From Cercis canadensis (taxonomy: Eukaryota > Streptophyta > Magnoliopsida > Fabales > Fabaceae), in contig QAOA01005544.1 in NCBI GenBank assembly GCA_003255065.1, positions 434,001-498,000 of the forward strand: a stretch of DNA of 64,000 bases, written 5' to 3'. The notes under the pieces are model-generated. The model ran no database searches and was not told the DNA's origin. It worked only from the letters and a program-made list of their open reading frames with translations. A program made the position numbers and the translations under genes. Position 1 is the stretch's first letter; the number at the start of each line of letters is the position of its first letter. Shown one piece after another: positions 38,191 through 51,039 of the stretch.

Positions 38191-40703
38191 TAATAGAATA
38201 AATTCAGGGTTTTGTTTTGTTATGTAAGATACTTCTACCTCTTGTATGCCTATGTTTATAATGCTCTCATCATAGGAATCTAGAGCATATTCAGAGGAAA
38301 AGTAAGAAGAAAAATAGGCTCTATTGTTGTTCTTAGCAATAATAAAATAAATAAAATGCTTTATCGTTGTTATTACAAACCGTATGATCAAAAAACCATT
38401 TATTTATTTATTTTCTATGAAACATATTCATTGAGAAGAAACTCGTACATCAGCAGCAATAGCCAAAAGCACCTCTGAGGGTGCCTCCTTAATCCAAAAG
38501 CATTGATGAAAATCTTACAGTCATTTCCTTCACTCTTTGTAGGAGAGCTTAAGGAGAATCTAAAAGTAGCGAGTAGGATCTTAAAATCACCCATCTGTCC
38601 AAAGTAGGAAAGAGTTTTCTTTACCTTGAAAGAGCTGAAGATCTGTAAACTATTTATTTCAGCTACTATATCGAGGAAGGTTATATCCAATGCCATCTCC
38701 ATGCCCTATCTGATGAGTATAAGGTGTGTGAGTGTGTTTTCTTCCCTCTCTCTCTCTAAAATGGCAGCATCAACTGACTAATCTCCTTATCTAAACCAGA
38801 AGCTACAACTTCACCTACATTATTAGTTCGCTTTTTAATTAATAGACTATGCGCAGAACACTAAAGTACTCCCCCCGGGTCTTCTTTTTTCTTTGTCTTT
38901 TTTCATTGGGAATTGATTATCTCCATCTTTTTTTTTTTTTTTTTTAACATAAAGTGTAATGTATTGAAAAAGTAAAAGGAAGTACACACTATGAATGAAA
39001 ATGCTGAGGTCAAATATTATGATTCTTATAATTAACTTATATGTGTGGTTAAACTTATAGGTTATTGGCTAATAGGATCTCTTTATTATATATACATGGA
39101 TGTAAAGCCAAAAAGACCACCAAAATATAAAGGAAGCCTAAGCTATAATAAGGAAACTGCGCGAGGAAAAGGCTATTATAATATCCTTGTGCCTTCACTG
39201 CATATGATATATAAGTTTATTGTTAATTTTTGTGTNTATCCTTGTGCCTTCACTGCAATGATATATAAGTTTATTGTTAATTTTTGTGTGCTATGTAAAT
39301 ATAGTTAAAATTAGTTATTTAGTCAAAACTCAAAACTATAATGCTCTATAATTAAATCACATACTCTTTTATTTCTATAGGGACATAATATGTCTACAAA
39401 AGTATGTAAGATTGTCCGTAATTTTATCATGTCTAGATTTAAGTTTAAATCATTACCCTCAGACTTAAATTCTTCAATTTTGTCTTTAAAACACCAAAAT
39501 TTCATCATCAATTTTGTTAAATAAATTAATTCTCCAGATAAAATATTTTTAAGACGTCATAATTAATTTATATAGAATCAATTTTAATTATCAAGTGACC
39601 ATTGGTAATGGTAATGGATTGTATTTGCTAAATAAACATTAACGTAATCACATCATGCGAGGATGAGTTGCCATTAGCCTAATAGTAGTCACCTATAACA
39701 GCAAATTTTAGGGAGAAAAAAATTCAAATGTTTAGAGAATTTTCTGCTACTAGACACTCTCAAACTATTATTTGGAAAAATGGAAGCATTTTACAATACC
39801 TCATTACACATAGTAAACATATGTAAGGGAGAGTGGACTGGTCTCGAACACTTGTCTTTTGGGTTTTGACAAATAGGCAAAATCAGAAGACAGTAAGGGA
39901 GACAAATGTCATTCTGTAAAAATAAAGAAAATGTCGCTGAAATTTCCAGTTGATAGTGGAGTTTTTCCTTTCTTGACAGTGACTTGTGAGTTGGGCACTT
40001 GGGCTGTGGCGTGTCAATTGCCCTAACTTTAGATCTTTATAATATTCACAATCCATAATCTAGTAACGTAGAATAACCAATGGTCTATTGAATATTGATG
40101 ACCTAGTAGAACAAAAATTACAGAATAAATAATAAATATAAAAATAAAGAAAACCTGATAAGAATCCCACATGTATGTTTGTTAAGACAAATGAAGTTTA
40201 GTTTTAAGCTTTATTTCAGTTGAGTTGGTTCGGAATTCTTTGAATAATTTCACCCTTCGATTGTCTTATCCTGATAATTTGTTATATTATATTTAATTTC
40301 TTTACATAATCTATATATGTTTTCACTGAATATACTTCACGAAAAGCAAGTGTAGCCATCACAAAATGTATTAACTGTCATACAAAACACTTTGGTACTT
40401 GGATTCTTCACCCCGTACAACACTTTTATCATTTTCCTAACAAATAAACATGTTTAATTTCTCTTAATTAAATTCTACTTTCTAAATAAGATATAAATAA
40501 ACAGTGGAGAGAAAAGAAAATATATAATTGGAAGCAGTGTAAATAGGTTATTGCATATTGGAATCAATAACTATAATAGTATCAAGGGTTAGACCAGAAA
40601 GAACAGTAGCAATGCAAATTAAGGTTTGTATGATAGTGAAATGTTTTTATAGTAGAGTTTCTTCTGGCGTACGCAACGAAGGCTTAGAAAAACTGAAAAA
40701 TTC
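38191..40703. other. 3' flank of membrane-protein copy 1, partly shared with copy 2
   Basis: No gene is supportable. Blocks here match the 3' flank of copy 2: about 40040-40190 (CAGTAACGTAG-like, TTGATGACCTAG) with 50039-50190, and GGAATTCTTTGAA-AATTTCACC near 40230 with about 50810. The duplication that produced the two copies therefore reached some 2 kb downstream. A single N at 39236 is flanked by the same ~45 bases on both sides. The last five bases (40704-40708) are the copia target duplication. Confidence 0.55.
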
Positions 40704-40708
40704 CTATT

Positions 40709-40984
40709 TGTTGATGTTTTCTTTTAGGAGCAGAAAGACAGAAGTAGTAGAGTTTGTGTTTCGGAGGATAATATTTAATATTCATTGCATAGCTCTATAT
40801 ATATAGAGCAAGAGTTCAACAGAAATACAACATGACCCTTATTCTTAGGTATAACTAAAACCTTCCTAATATTGAGTCATAAACAAAATTCAAAAACAAA
40901 CTTAAATAGGAACCTACAGACTTGGTCAAACAGCAGCTTTATAGCACTTGGTCAAACAGCAGCTTTATAGGCACGTTTTCAACA
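40709..40984 (-). repeat. 3' LTR of the copia fossil
   Basis: A 276-bp direct repeat partner of 45093-45373, with TG...CA ends. An internal short duplication of ACTTGGTCAAACAGCAGCTT lies near its end. Confidence 0.9.
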
Positions 40985-43900
40985 CTCCTCCTTGTCTTAA
41001 TAGCTGCTGACACCTAGTTTGCCTCTCAGGCTTCAAATTTGGCTTTTGGAAGAGCTTTTGTTAAAACATCTACATTTTGATCTTCAGTCTTGCAATAGAG
41101 TAAACTGATTTCACCTTCTCTCTATACTTCCCTTAAGAAAAACAACTTGATCTTAAAGTTCTTAGTCTTGCCATGAAAAACAGGATTATTTGAGATTGAA
41201 ATTGCAGCTTGGTTGTCAACAAAAATCTATGTTGGTTCATTTTGCTCCATATGCAAATCTACAAGAATATTTCTGATCTATATTGCTTGATTCACAGCAG
41301 CAATGGCTGCCACATATTCAGCCTCAGCAGTGCTTTGTGCCACAACATCTTGCTTCTTCGAACACCACGAAAACACTCCTGATCCAAAGCTAAAACAATA
41401 GCTTGTTGTGCTTCTCATGTCATCAACCGAACTTGCCCAATCACTATCAGAATATCCATGAAGCTTAAAATTCTGAGAGTGAGAGTACTTAATGCCATAA
41501 TCTAGAGTGCCCTTAACATATCTCACAATCCGTTTGGCAGCTTGAAAATGCACTTCACTGGTACAATGCATGAATCTTGAAAGTATGCTTACTGCAAACA
41601 TAATGTCGGGTTTGGTTGCAGTAAGATACATTAAACAACCAATTAAGCTTCTATAATGTTGTTCATCAGCTGTATCTGCTCCATCATCTTTGCTAAATTT
41701 CTCCTTCTGGTTCATTGGAGTAGTAGTACATTTGCAATCCTCCATACGAAATTTTTTGAGTATTTCCTTTGCATACTTCTTTTGGCATATGAAGACTCCT
41801 TCATGATCTTGCTTCACCTCCATTCCCAGAAAAAAAAAAGTCATCAATCCGAGGTTTGTCATCTCAAATTCTTGGAGCATTTCAGCTTTAAACTCCTTTA
41901 TTACCTTCTCATCACTTCCTATTACAAGCAAATCATCAACATAGATAGAAACTATAATTAAATTAGCATATGTCTGCTTTACATATAGAGTCGCTTCACT
42001 TGGACTTCTGATAAATCCAAGGCTTTGAAGGTGTTCATCAATCCTGTTATACCAAGCCCTAGGGGCCTGTTTAAGGCCATACAAGGCCTTCTTTAACTTG
42101 TAGACCTTCTCCTCCTGTCCCTTAACTTGGAACCCTTCGGGCTGCTCTACAAATATCTCCTCCTGCAAATAACCATTTAAGAAGGTAGATTTTACATCTA
42201 GATGGTAAACTTTCCATCTTTTATGTGCAATTAAGGCAAGCAACATTCTGATTGTATCAAGACGTGCAACTGGAGCAAACGTTTTTGAAAAATCTACTCC
42301 AAGCACCTGAGCATATCCTTTCACCACCAATCTTGCTTTGTATTTGTTTACAGAACCATCTGCATTAAGTTTGGTTCTATAAACCCATTTGACTCCTATG
42401 GGCTGTTTGTGTTGTGGTCTGCCTGCCAACAACCATGTGTCATTTTTTTCGATCATTCTGANTTTTTGAAAAATCTACTCCAAGCACCTGAGCATATCCT
42501 TTAACCACCAATCTTGCTTTGTATTTGTTTACAGAACCATCTGCATTAAGTTTGGTTCTATAAACCCATTTGACTCCTATGGGCTGTTTGTGTTGTGGTC
42601 TGCCTGCCAACAACCATGTGTCATTTTTTTCGATCATTCTGAGCTCTTCTTCCATTGCTTCAATCCATTTCTCATCCTTCTCAGCTTGTTTAAATTCTGT
42701 AGGTTCTAAGATAGCAACATTGCTTCTTTCATAAATTTCAGATAAGGGTTTTGTACCTCTAACTGGAACATCATCTATGTCATCATCAAAGTGTTGTGGA
42801 ATTTCTGGCAACTGCTTCTTTATTGGCTCTTCCCAGCTCCATTGTTTATCCTCTATGAACTTGACATCTCTGCTTACCAGAATTTTTCCATTTTGTGGTT
42901 GGAAAATTCTGTAAGCTTTTGAAGTGCTGCTATATCCATGAAGACTCCTGGTTTTGCCTTTTTATCAAGTTGTCTCTTTTAACCTGTGCCACATAAGAAA
43001 AACAAACACAACCAAAAACTTTTAGATTTTGTAAATCTGGTTTGTAACCAAACCAGGCTTCAAATAGAGTTTTTTGTTGCAGAGCTCTGGTTGGCAGCCT
43101 ATTTAGCAAGAATACTGCAGTGTTTACAGCCTCTGCCCACAACTTCTTTGGTAGCTCTTTTTCATGCAGCATACACCTTATCATTTCCATAACACTTCGA
43201 TTTTTTCTCTCACTTACACCATTATGTTGTGGGGTATAAGGTGCTGTGAATTGATGCTCAACACCAGCTTCTTCACAAAATCTGTCAAAAGTCTCATTTT
43301 TGTATTCTATCCCATTATCTGACCTTATTGTATGCAACCTGCAACCACTTTGATTTTCCACCAATGCTTTATATTTCCAAAATATATTAGCAACCTCAGA
43401 TTTGGATTTGAAGAAATAAATCCAGCAAAATCTAGTATAATCATCAATAAATGTAATATAGTATTTATTACCATTTAAAGATGATGTTTTCTGAGGTCCT
43501 CCAACATCTGTATGTACCAGCTGCAACTTATGTGTTGCTCTCCATGCTGTTTGAGGAAATGGTCTTCTAACTTGCTTGCCATATTCACATGCCACACAAT
43601 CAACTAGTTTGTCTTCTAGCAATGGCATACCATTCATCAAGTTATGTTTCTGCATGTATAGAAGTCCAAAATGATAGAAGTGCCCAAGTCTTTTGTGCCA
43701 TAAATCAGCATTGCTTACAGTGCTTGAAAAAGCCATTTGCTCCTCCTCCATTAGATTTAGAGCAAAGCTTTTAGCTCTCATCTTCACTTTAAATACATCT
43801 CTATCTTTTGCATCTTTGATCAAACACCTTCTGTCTTCAAATATGACTTTAAAGCCTTTTCAACCAGCTGTGCAACACTAAGCAAGTTTTGGTCAATGTC

Positions 43901-45092
43901 AGGCACATATAAAACATCAGAGATATGTTTCAAACCTGTTAGACTTTCTATAGCCACTGTTCCTTTTCCCTTGACTGGGATGAAATCACCATTTCCAATT
44001 TTTACTTTGGAAACTATGGCTTTGTCAAGCTCTTTAAAGAGCTTTTGGTCATTGGTCATGTGGTTTGTGCAGCCGCTGTCTATCAACCAAGAATCGCTGG
44101 AGCTGTTACTTGTTGCAAAGCATGTTGTAACAAAGAGTTGCTCTTCTTGATGTTGCTCAGTAGATACTTTTGTCTCTTAATGTTGTTGAGACTTGTAAAC
44201 ACGCTCCATGTGCCCAATATTGCCACACTTTCTGCACTTGACATCAGGCCTCTACAAACATCTTCTTTGAGGATGATTTGTTTTTTTGCAATGTGGATAT
44301 GGGGAAAAAGTCTCATTTTTGTTAACCTGCTGCTTATTGAAGCTTTCAGGTTTCTTGTTATTCTTCCTCTGGTCATTTTTCTTTTCTTTGCCTCCTCCTG
44401 AGTTTTGTGCTTTTATATTAAAAGCCCTTTGTATTGCCTCCTCTTGTCTCATCATTCTTCTCTGCTCCTGTGCCTGCAAAGCATTTATTAATTCTCCCAA
44501 AGAGATACTTGACAAGTCTTTTGATTCTTCTAATGATGATATCTTTGATTCATATTTTTCAGGTATAGTGACTAGCAGTTTTTGCATGATTCTTTCATCA
44601 GGAAAATCCTTACCAAGAAGTCGTACCTTATTTACAATGCTTAGCAACCTGTCAACATAGCCTTTAATGGTTTCTGTCTCCTTCATGCATTGCATCTCGA
44701 ATTCTCTGATCAAGTTAAGCACCTGCATGCCTTTGGTTCTTTCACTACCTTGATATTCTAATTTGAGATAATTCCAAATATCCTTGGCAGACTGCAGATT
44801 CATAATTCTTGTAAATATTACGCTCCTTAGACTTCTTTGTCTTCCTTTCTTTGTGATTCTTCAGCAGAGCCATTGTGGGGTTTTCAGGTAATGGAAAAAT
44901 TTCATAGTCATTTTCTACAGCCTCCCAAAGATCTAGAGCTTCAAAATGAACAATCATCCTGATAGCCCAAGCTTCGTAGTTATCACCATCAAAAACTGGT
45001 GGTGCAACTGTTGTGGATGATGTGTCACCTTCTATTATGGGTTCTCTTAACTAAACTCACAAATCCCTCAAGATTATAGCTCTGATACTACT

Positions 45093-45373
45093 TTGTTGAT
45101 GTTTTCTTTTAGGAGCAGAAAGGCAGAAGTAGTAAAGTTTATGTTTCAGAGGATAATATTTAATATTTGTTGCATAGCTCTATATATATATAGAGCAAGA
45201 GTTCAATAGAAATACAAATGTGACCCTTATTCTTAAGCATAACTAACAGCCTTCCTAATATTGAGTCATAAACAAAATTCAAAAACAAACTTAAACAGGA
45301 ACCTACAAACTTGGTCAAACAGCAGCTTTATAACACTTGGTCAAAAAGCAACTTTATAGGCACGTTTTCAACA
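45093..45373 (-). repeat. 5' LTR of the copia fossil
   Basis: A 281-bp partner of the left LTR. A run of TATATA followed by TAGAGCAAGAGTTCAA is conserved in both and may include the old promoter. Confidence 0.9.
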
Positions 45374-45378
45374 CTATT

Positions 45379-46989
45379 TCACATTAGCTTTCTTATTTGC
45401 GTAGTTAACCTTTAAGGGCCTCCTCAGTATCCCTCATCACTGGGTCCCTCAAAAATTTATTATTTGCATCATTAGGTTGGAGCTTCCTTCTAAGATATTT
45501 TATAAATTATAATGGAAATATTTAACTGCAGCGCATGCAACCAAAATTAAAAATAAGTATAAAAGTTTATAGAAACTTCACACTATAAGAAGCTTCTAAG
45601 GTTGAAATATCACTTCAATTTTAGCATAGAAGCTACTGTTGTGACCTCTCAAGTATTTTCCTACCACGTCCCCAACCGTGCTGGTTATATGCGTGAGGTG
45701 TTTTTATCCAATGATCGGAATTCATCTCTTGGAACCGTAAAACCCTTTCTCTCATCTTCTCCTAAGATATTGGCTGGCTGGTCACATGTCAATGCACCTT
45801 ATCTCATGTGCCCTGCTGCCGTCTCTTACACTACATTTGTCTCCTTCTTTGCTCTTCCAAACACCAACCCCATGCTCCCTCACCTTTCATTCATTCACCC
45901 TTCCCACCAATACTCATCGCTGTGTTTTCCATGCGCTCTACCACTATATATTCTCTTTCATTCATTTTTCGGGAAGAGAAAAAAAAAAACTGAAAATATT
46001 TGGAACTGAAAAATGACATATATCTTGTAATTTTTGGCCTCCAATATTAGAAGTGAGATGTGGTGTCAATGTTATATGACTCAATTGAGAAGGCGTCAAA
46101 AGTTATATATATGCCTTAGTTACAAACTTATCATTTAATACCTATTCCTTTTTCATTGGCATATATAGTGTGTTTATCCAACTATGATAATTGAATTCCA
46201 AAGAAAATAATAGTACTAGCTAGCTAGTATATTGATAAATTGATAGTCAATGCATGACTCCAATTACTTTTAATTGGGATGACAAATATTAGAATTCCTT
46301 GGTGTGTCCCTTGGGATGGGACAGTGAAGAGAGGAAAGATCCACTTCATTATAGCTTCCTTAGAATATGAATTTAAGATCAATGTCGGAGGTTAGGTATA
46401 AATAATCGTCCAGAAGCTGCAATACCGACTTTGTTATTCCTTGTCATAAAAAGCACCAATTGCTCCTTCCCTTAATATGAAAAAAGTGTCAATGAAAATA
46501 ATAAGTAATTGAAACCCATAACCTTTAATATATATATATATATATATATATCATGAACTACCTGATAGTTTCATTACAATTAATATAACCTTTCCGCAGA
46601 AAAAATGAAAAGAAGAATAATGGACTATATAAATTCCACATCTGTTTCGTTCACATTGAAGAATTCTAAACATTTTTTTTACGAGTTATTATTTATATTG
46701 AAAAGTAAAATATTTATACAAGTAGCTGAAATTTTATGATTCTGTTTATAATAAATCAAATTTTAGACATTAATATTTTTAGTCTATTTACGTATCTTAA
46801 TTTAAGATATTTTTATATTTCAAAATCATTTTTCATACAAAAATTATAAGAACATATATAAATAAACAGTCATAATTGATTCTAAATTATCATTTTTTGT
46901 TAAAGTTAATCAGAGATAAACTATTTAATACTACCTAAATAATCATTAAAATAGTTCTTATGAAGTGGTTATTACAAAAAAAAAATAAT
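45379..46989. other. Intergenic, nothing recognised beyond a microsatellite
   Basis: AT-rich. Open frames around 45602-46016 overlap each other in several frames and look like chance. A (TA)n tract lies about 46531-46551. No gene or transposon could be supported. Confidence 0.4.
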
Positions 46990-46998
46990 TTAAGTTAT

Positions 46999-47210
46999 CG
47001 GGGATTCTATGATACTACGTAAGTATGTCATACTACATTGACGTGTCAAGCATACATAATTTTCATATTTTATTATATATAAAATATAATTTATTTAATT
47101 TTTTAAACAAACTTAAAAATAGTTAATTTGTACACATGTCATTCATTTATTGGTTATTTCTATGTAGTATGACATACTACATAAATACTAAAAGTATCTA
47201 AGAAATCTCC
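46999..47210. mobile_element. Mutator-type MITE, copy 2, with 9-bp target duplication
   Basis: 212 bp, the same family and length as 5715-5926. It starts CGGGGATTCTATGATACTAC and ends TATCTAAGAAATCTCC. It is flanked by the identical 9-mer TTAAGTTAT at 46990-46998 and 47211-47219. That target size, the ends being inverted repeats (GGGGATT versus GGAGATT) and the absence of coding sequence mark a non-autonomous Mutator-like element. Confidence 0.88.
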
Positions 47211-47509
47211 TTAAGTTATTTGTGTAAATTTTAAACTTCATCAACGGTGTACTAAATATAGAGAGAGAGAGAGAGGGAGAAAGATAGAGGTGTGTGCATT
47301 AAAAAGAGCAGCCTCCACGATCTCTGAGATTGAAGAAGATTACTAATTTTTTATTTTAAGATTATTCTTAATTTATTTATGTTGTCCATATTACTTAGTT
47401 AATGTGACATTTTCTTTCTTTTTTAGTTCTTGGATCTTTTTGGTAGGAATATCGACAATAAGGGGAGAGACATCACGAGGTAACTGTTCAAAAATAAAAA
47501 ATAAATTAA

Positions 47510-47722
47510 CGGAGATTCTATGATATCACATAGATATGTTATACCACATTGACATAACAAGTATACGTAATTTTTATGTTTTATTAGATATAAAAATAAT
47601 TTATCTTATTTTCTCAAATAAATTTAAAAATAATTAATTTGTATACATATCATTCATAAATTGATTATTCTCATGTAATATGACATTATTACATAAATAC
47701 TAAAAGTATCTAAGAAATTTTC
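47510..47722. mobile_element. Mutator-type MITE, copy 3, with 9-bp target duplication
   Basis: 213 bp, more diverged from copies 1 and 2 but colinear with them. It is flanked by ATAAATTAA at 47501-47509 and 47723-47731. It lies 300 bp from copy 2 in the same orientation. The greater divergence suggests a different insertion time or subfamily. Confidence 0.85.
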
Positions 47723-47731
47723 ATAAATTAA

Positions 47732-48442
47732 ATGGATAAGAAAAGAAGAAGAAAACGGCAAACGGGTTGACAGGTAAATGTTCATCAAAAGCAGATTCTT
47801 TCTACACCTATAGTAGACTTTTAAGTCTTGTTAGAAAAAAAAAATGGATAATTAGCAAGCTGGATATCTTAGGACACGTTTACCTGCCATTAGAATTATT
47901 AGTCACTTTTACAAATGATTTGATATTTCTATCATGCTATATATATATACTGCTTGATAATGATTCTCAAAAAAAAAAAAAAAAAATGAATAGAATTGGA
48001 ATATATGTTAATTGCGTCATGTATTTAAGGAGATCAAAATATTAGTCCATCCAAATTCTAACTATAAGGATTGGCCAATCTATACCTGTTTTAAAAATGA
48101 ACTTTGTTTTAAGGAGATCAAAAAGAACTTTGTTTTGTTACAAATCATTTCTCCTGCTTTTTATTTTTATTATTATTTTTATTACGCTCTTCTTGCGTAA
48201 TCGTTGGCATCACTGGCATGTGTTCAATTCTATTCCTATATGAAGAAAAGTTAGTCATGACTCGTGAGTCATGGTACGCATAAAAGGGTCAACTAATCAC
48301 AATATCGAATTAATTTGATGATGATTCTGCCTCCAAAGAAAGTTCCTAAAGTAATTGTTAATTTATATGAATTAATTATTGGTGCAATCTATGGTGCATT
48401 GGACCATTCGTGCCTTGAATATTTGTGATGTAACTTACATAT
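47732..48442. other. Intergenic
   Basis: No gene is recognised between the MITE and the next gene model. It holds an A-tract near 47970 and a short direct repeat of TTTAAGGAGATCAAAA-like sequence at about 48025 and 48108. Confidence 0.35.
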
Positions 48443-49886
48443 ATGGCCATAAATGTCTACGTAAGCAAAATGATGAAGAGAGTAAATCAATTATATGTAC
48501 GAGAAGTACGAGCATGCGATTCCCCTATATATGGTGTGTATGAGGGTGTGGTTCTCTGTGTGGGGCAAAACGATTATTTATGTAGAGTGATTAATACGGA
48601 AGCGTCTAAGTTAGATGGTGAAGTGGGAGTGCCAGATGCTGAGCATGTTAGTCTTCCAATCTTCAGATTAAGAGGTCGAGGTGTTAAACTTGCACAAAGG
48701 CTGAAACCAAAGAAAACAAAGATGTTGATGAGATGCCCATGCTATCAACAACGTCACAGCGTAAGGTTAGAGATCAGACTATTTCAAATATTTTCAACAC
48801 CCCACTCTTTTCTTTTTTTCTAAGTTGAAGTGAGATTATCTGCATTTAAATCCTACCATATGAGATAATCTGAAATTTTATTGAAAAATTAGTTGAGTGA
48901 GTATGTGTTATTAATCTATAACCTCCGGTTTGTACTTCGTATCATCTAATTTAATCTATTTCTTCATGAAACTTTCTGGATTTCCCATTGTAATAGATGA
49001 TACTTTAATTCGAGAATAATATTTTTAAAGTATCATTACGGAATGTTCGATAAATTAGAAAATGGATTCAGAACAGTACAAGATATTATGAAAAGTGCAC
49101 CTTCTTGACTTATTTTCATTATTATTATATATTTGTATTTGTGCCTTAGTGCATAACCTTCAGAGATCTGTTTTAATAAAAAATTTGGTGTCTTTCTTTT
49201 TACTACTTTAAATTTGTAGCTCATCAACTACAAGGGATCAAGAGCTCATCTCCTCAATTCCATGCCATGCCATGGTCATAGTTTTGAATCCACTGCTCCT
49301 TGTTGTGCTCCAAATAGAGTATCAAAACAAGCAAAAATCGCCCTTTGAGACACACCCAATCCATATCTGGACTTTTCTAACGGCCATATACATCTACAGC
49401 TCCGTGCTTGGTGTTAAGATTCACATACAGACTCACAGTAACTGCTATGCTGAGATTATCAACCATGTCCTTCTCCTCTCAGGAACACTTTCTTCAGCAT
49501 CCCTACTGTCCATTTTCTTGCCACGCCTTCTCCTTTGGTTTCTGGTTGTTATCTGGACATCTTTACCAATTATACTGGCCCGTCACTTGCTCAAAATTGT
49601 GCTCTGTTGGTTATTAGAAATGATAGTGAGCTTAACTTCCCATGTTTTTGGAAGTATCATTATATTTGTTGGATGCATCAAAAAGTGGCGGCAACACTTG
49701 CTCAACTGGTCATGGTATAATAAGGTTGTTATGTCCCGTAAAGTTTGTTTGATCAGTAAAGGTACAACTTTAATGATTTGTATTGAAAACAAAAAGAATA
49801 AGGGAGAAAGTCAGAACAAAGGAAATTTAAAAGATTATAGTCATGATATTTGTATTATTACATTATCTCGTGATAATCATGTCTAA
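48443..49886 (+). CDS. Two-exon membrane protein of unknown family (copy 2)
   Basis: Exon 1 48443-48765 and exon 2 49220-49886, joined by CGTAAG|GTTAGA and TTTGTAG|CTC. The phase (2+1) keeps the frame open, giving 329 residues. Exon 1 gives a hydrophilic domain, VYEGVVLCVGQNDYLCRVIN then RLRGRGVKLAQRLKPKKTK, which I do not recognise. Exon 2 is the paralogue of 37695-38190: SSIPCHAM, KSPFETHPIHIWTFLTAIYI, HVLLLSGTLSSASLLSIFLP and LLLWFLVVIWTSLPIILA. Copy 1 stops after QQHLPK. Here the corresponding site reads QHLLNWSW and the frame runs on for about 60 more, low-complexity, Lys-rich residues, so the original stop was lost. Exon 2 alone from ATG 49272 gives 204 residues. Expression is unknown. 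Confidence 0.5.
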
Positions 49887-49975
49887 TATTTAATTTTAAG
49901 TCACCCCTCTTAAGTTTTTTAATCCAATTTTCTCTCTAGTGCCTCTGCCCTATCATTCAAATTCACTCTGCTAAG

Positions 49976-50007
<32 letters not shown>

Positions 50008-51039
50008 CAGAGACAGAGATGGATAGATAGCGAGAGAGAGATCAATGGTCCAGTAACGTAGCTTCAGTTCTGGCTCATTGATGACCTAGGAGGACGAACT
50101 AAAAGCATGATAGATATTAGATAATAAACTTACAAATAAAGAAAGTAAAGATAATAATCCAAACCACCAACATGTCAATGAATGTTTGTTATATAGTTCA
50201 TGCTCTTTTGGTGAGATATCGCTACTATTTTTTATTTTATTTTTTGGTATTCCATAGCCGTTTGATTAAGCCAAATAATCCAATCAAACCAATTGGGTTA
50301 ACAAAAATTCTTCTAGAATCAATTATTTATTTACCATTTTGTGTAACACAAACTCTTATTTATTTACTACCTCATACAATGGAAATCACTTTTCTATAAT
50401 CAATTCTTCAAGAAACAACTATTAATAAGTTATTGAGTAAAATATATTTTTTATATTTGAATTATTTTTAAATATCACCTTAGTTTTTGATTTATTTTTT
50501 GTGTTATTTTAATTATCGAATAATCACATTATCTACAAAATCAATTATCCGTAGCACAAAACTAATCACTTAAAAGACTGATTTGACAAGTAAAATGATT
50601 ATTTGAAGATTAAGGTAACTTTGAAAATAAATCAAATACTAAAATGATATTTAAAAAATAATTCAAAGACGAAAAAATGTATTTAACTTAAAGTTTTTTA
50701 AGAGTCAATTCTTCCCTTATCAATTCTTTTGAGAATCAATTCCTCTAAAATCAATTTTCTTGAGAATAAATCTCAAATAGTTTAGCGTTATTAGAGTTAG
50801 GTTGGTTTGGAATTCTTTGAAAAATTTCACCTTTCAATTGGGTTTGAGTAAGTAAAATTTGAACTTATAAAACCCAAAAAATCCATATTATTCTAAATCA
50901 TATTACTTTACAGTCCTTCTGATAACAAATCAAGCCTAGGTTCGAAACTGAGCAAGGACAATTTTTCCCTTTAGCATTTTGTCCCTTCCCGGAATTTGTA
51001 ATGTACCAAAAATGGCTTAGAGCACTTCTTTTTTATTTG
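49887..51039. other. 3' flank of membrane-protein copy 2, then intergenic
   Basis: Up to about 50845 it shares blocks with 40040-40265 downstream of copy 1. It includes a TA/GA microsatellite (about 49976-50008). The rest is AT-rich with no supportable gene. Confidence 0.45.

Larger units (their letters stand above)
40709..45373 (-). mobile_element. Ty1/copia LTR retrotransposon fossil
   Basis: A full-length-structured but broken element of about 4.67 kb on the minus strand. Left LTR 40709-40984 and right LTR 45093-45373 begin TGTTGATG and end TTCAACA. The 5-bp target duplication is CTATT at 40704-40708 and 45374-45378. Inside the right LTR is a primer site of the initiator-Met type (GTATCAGAGC on the minus strand), and inside the left LTR is a purine-rich tract. 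Parts in minus-strand order are gag with a zinc-knuckle remnant (about 44960-44250), protease (about 44090-43820), integrase (about 43820-42930) and reverse transcriptase/RNase H (about 42810-41280), the order that defines copia. A handful of breaks and one assembly join make it inactive. The LTRs differ at roughly 7% of sites, suggesting insertion a few million years ago. Confidence 0.92.

Noticed and set aside
38415-38702. Open frame of 95 codons on the minus strand near the membrane-protein exon
   Set aside because: No recognised motif, no splice partners and no match to the duplicated flank of copy 2; probably chance.
45602-46016. Overlapping plus-strand open frames downstream of the copia element
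   Set aside because: Three frames are open at once over a pyrimidine-rich stretch, which is typical of composition rather than coding.
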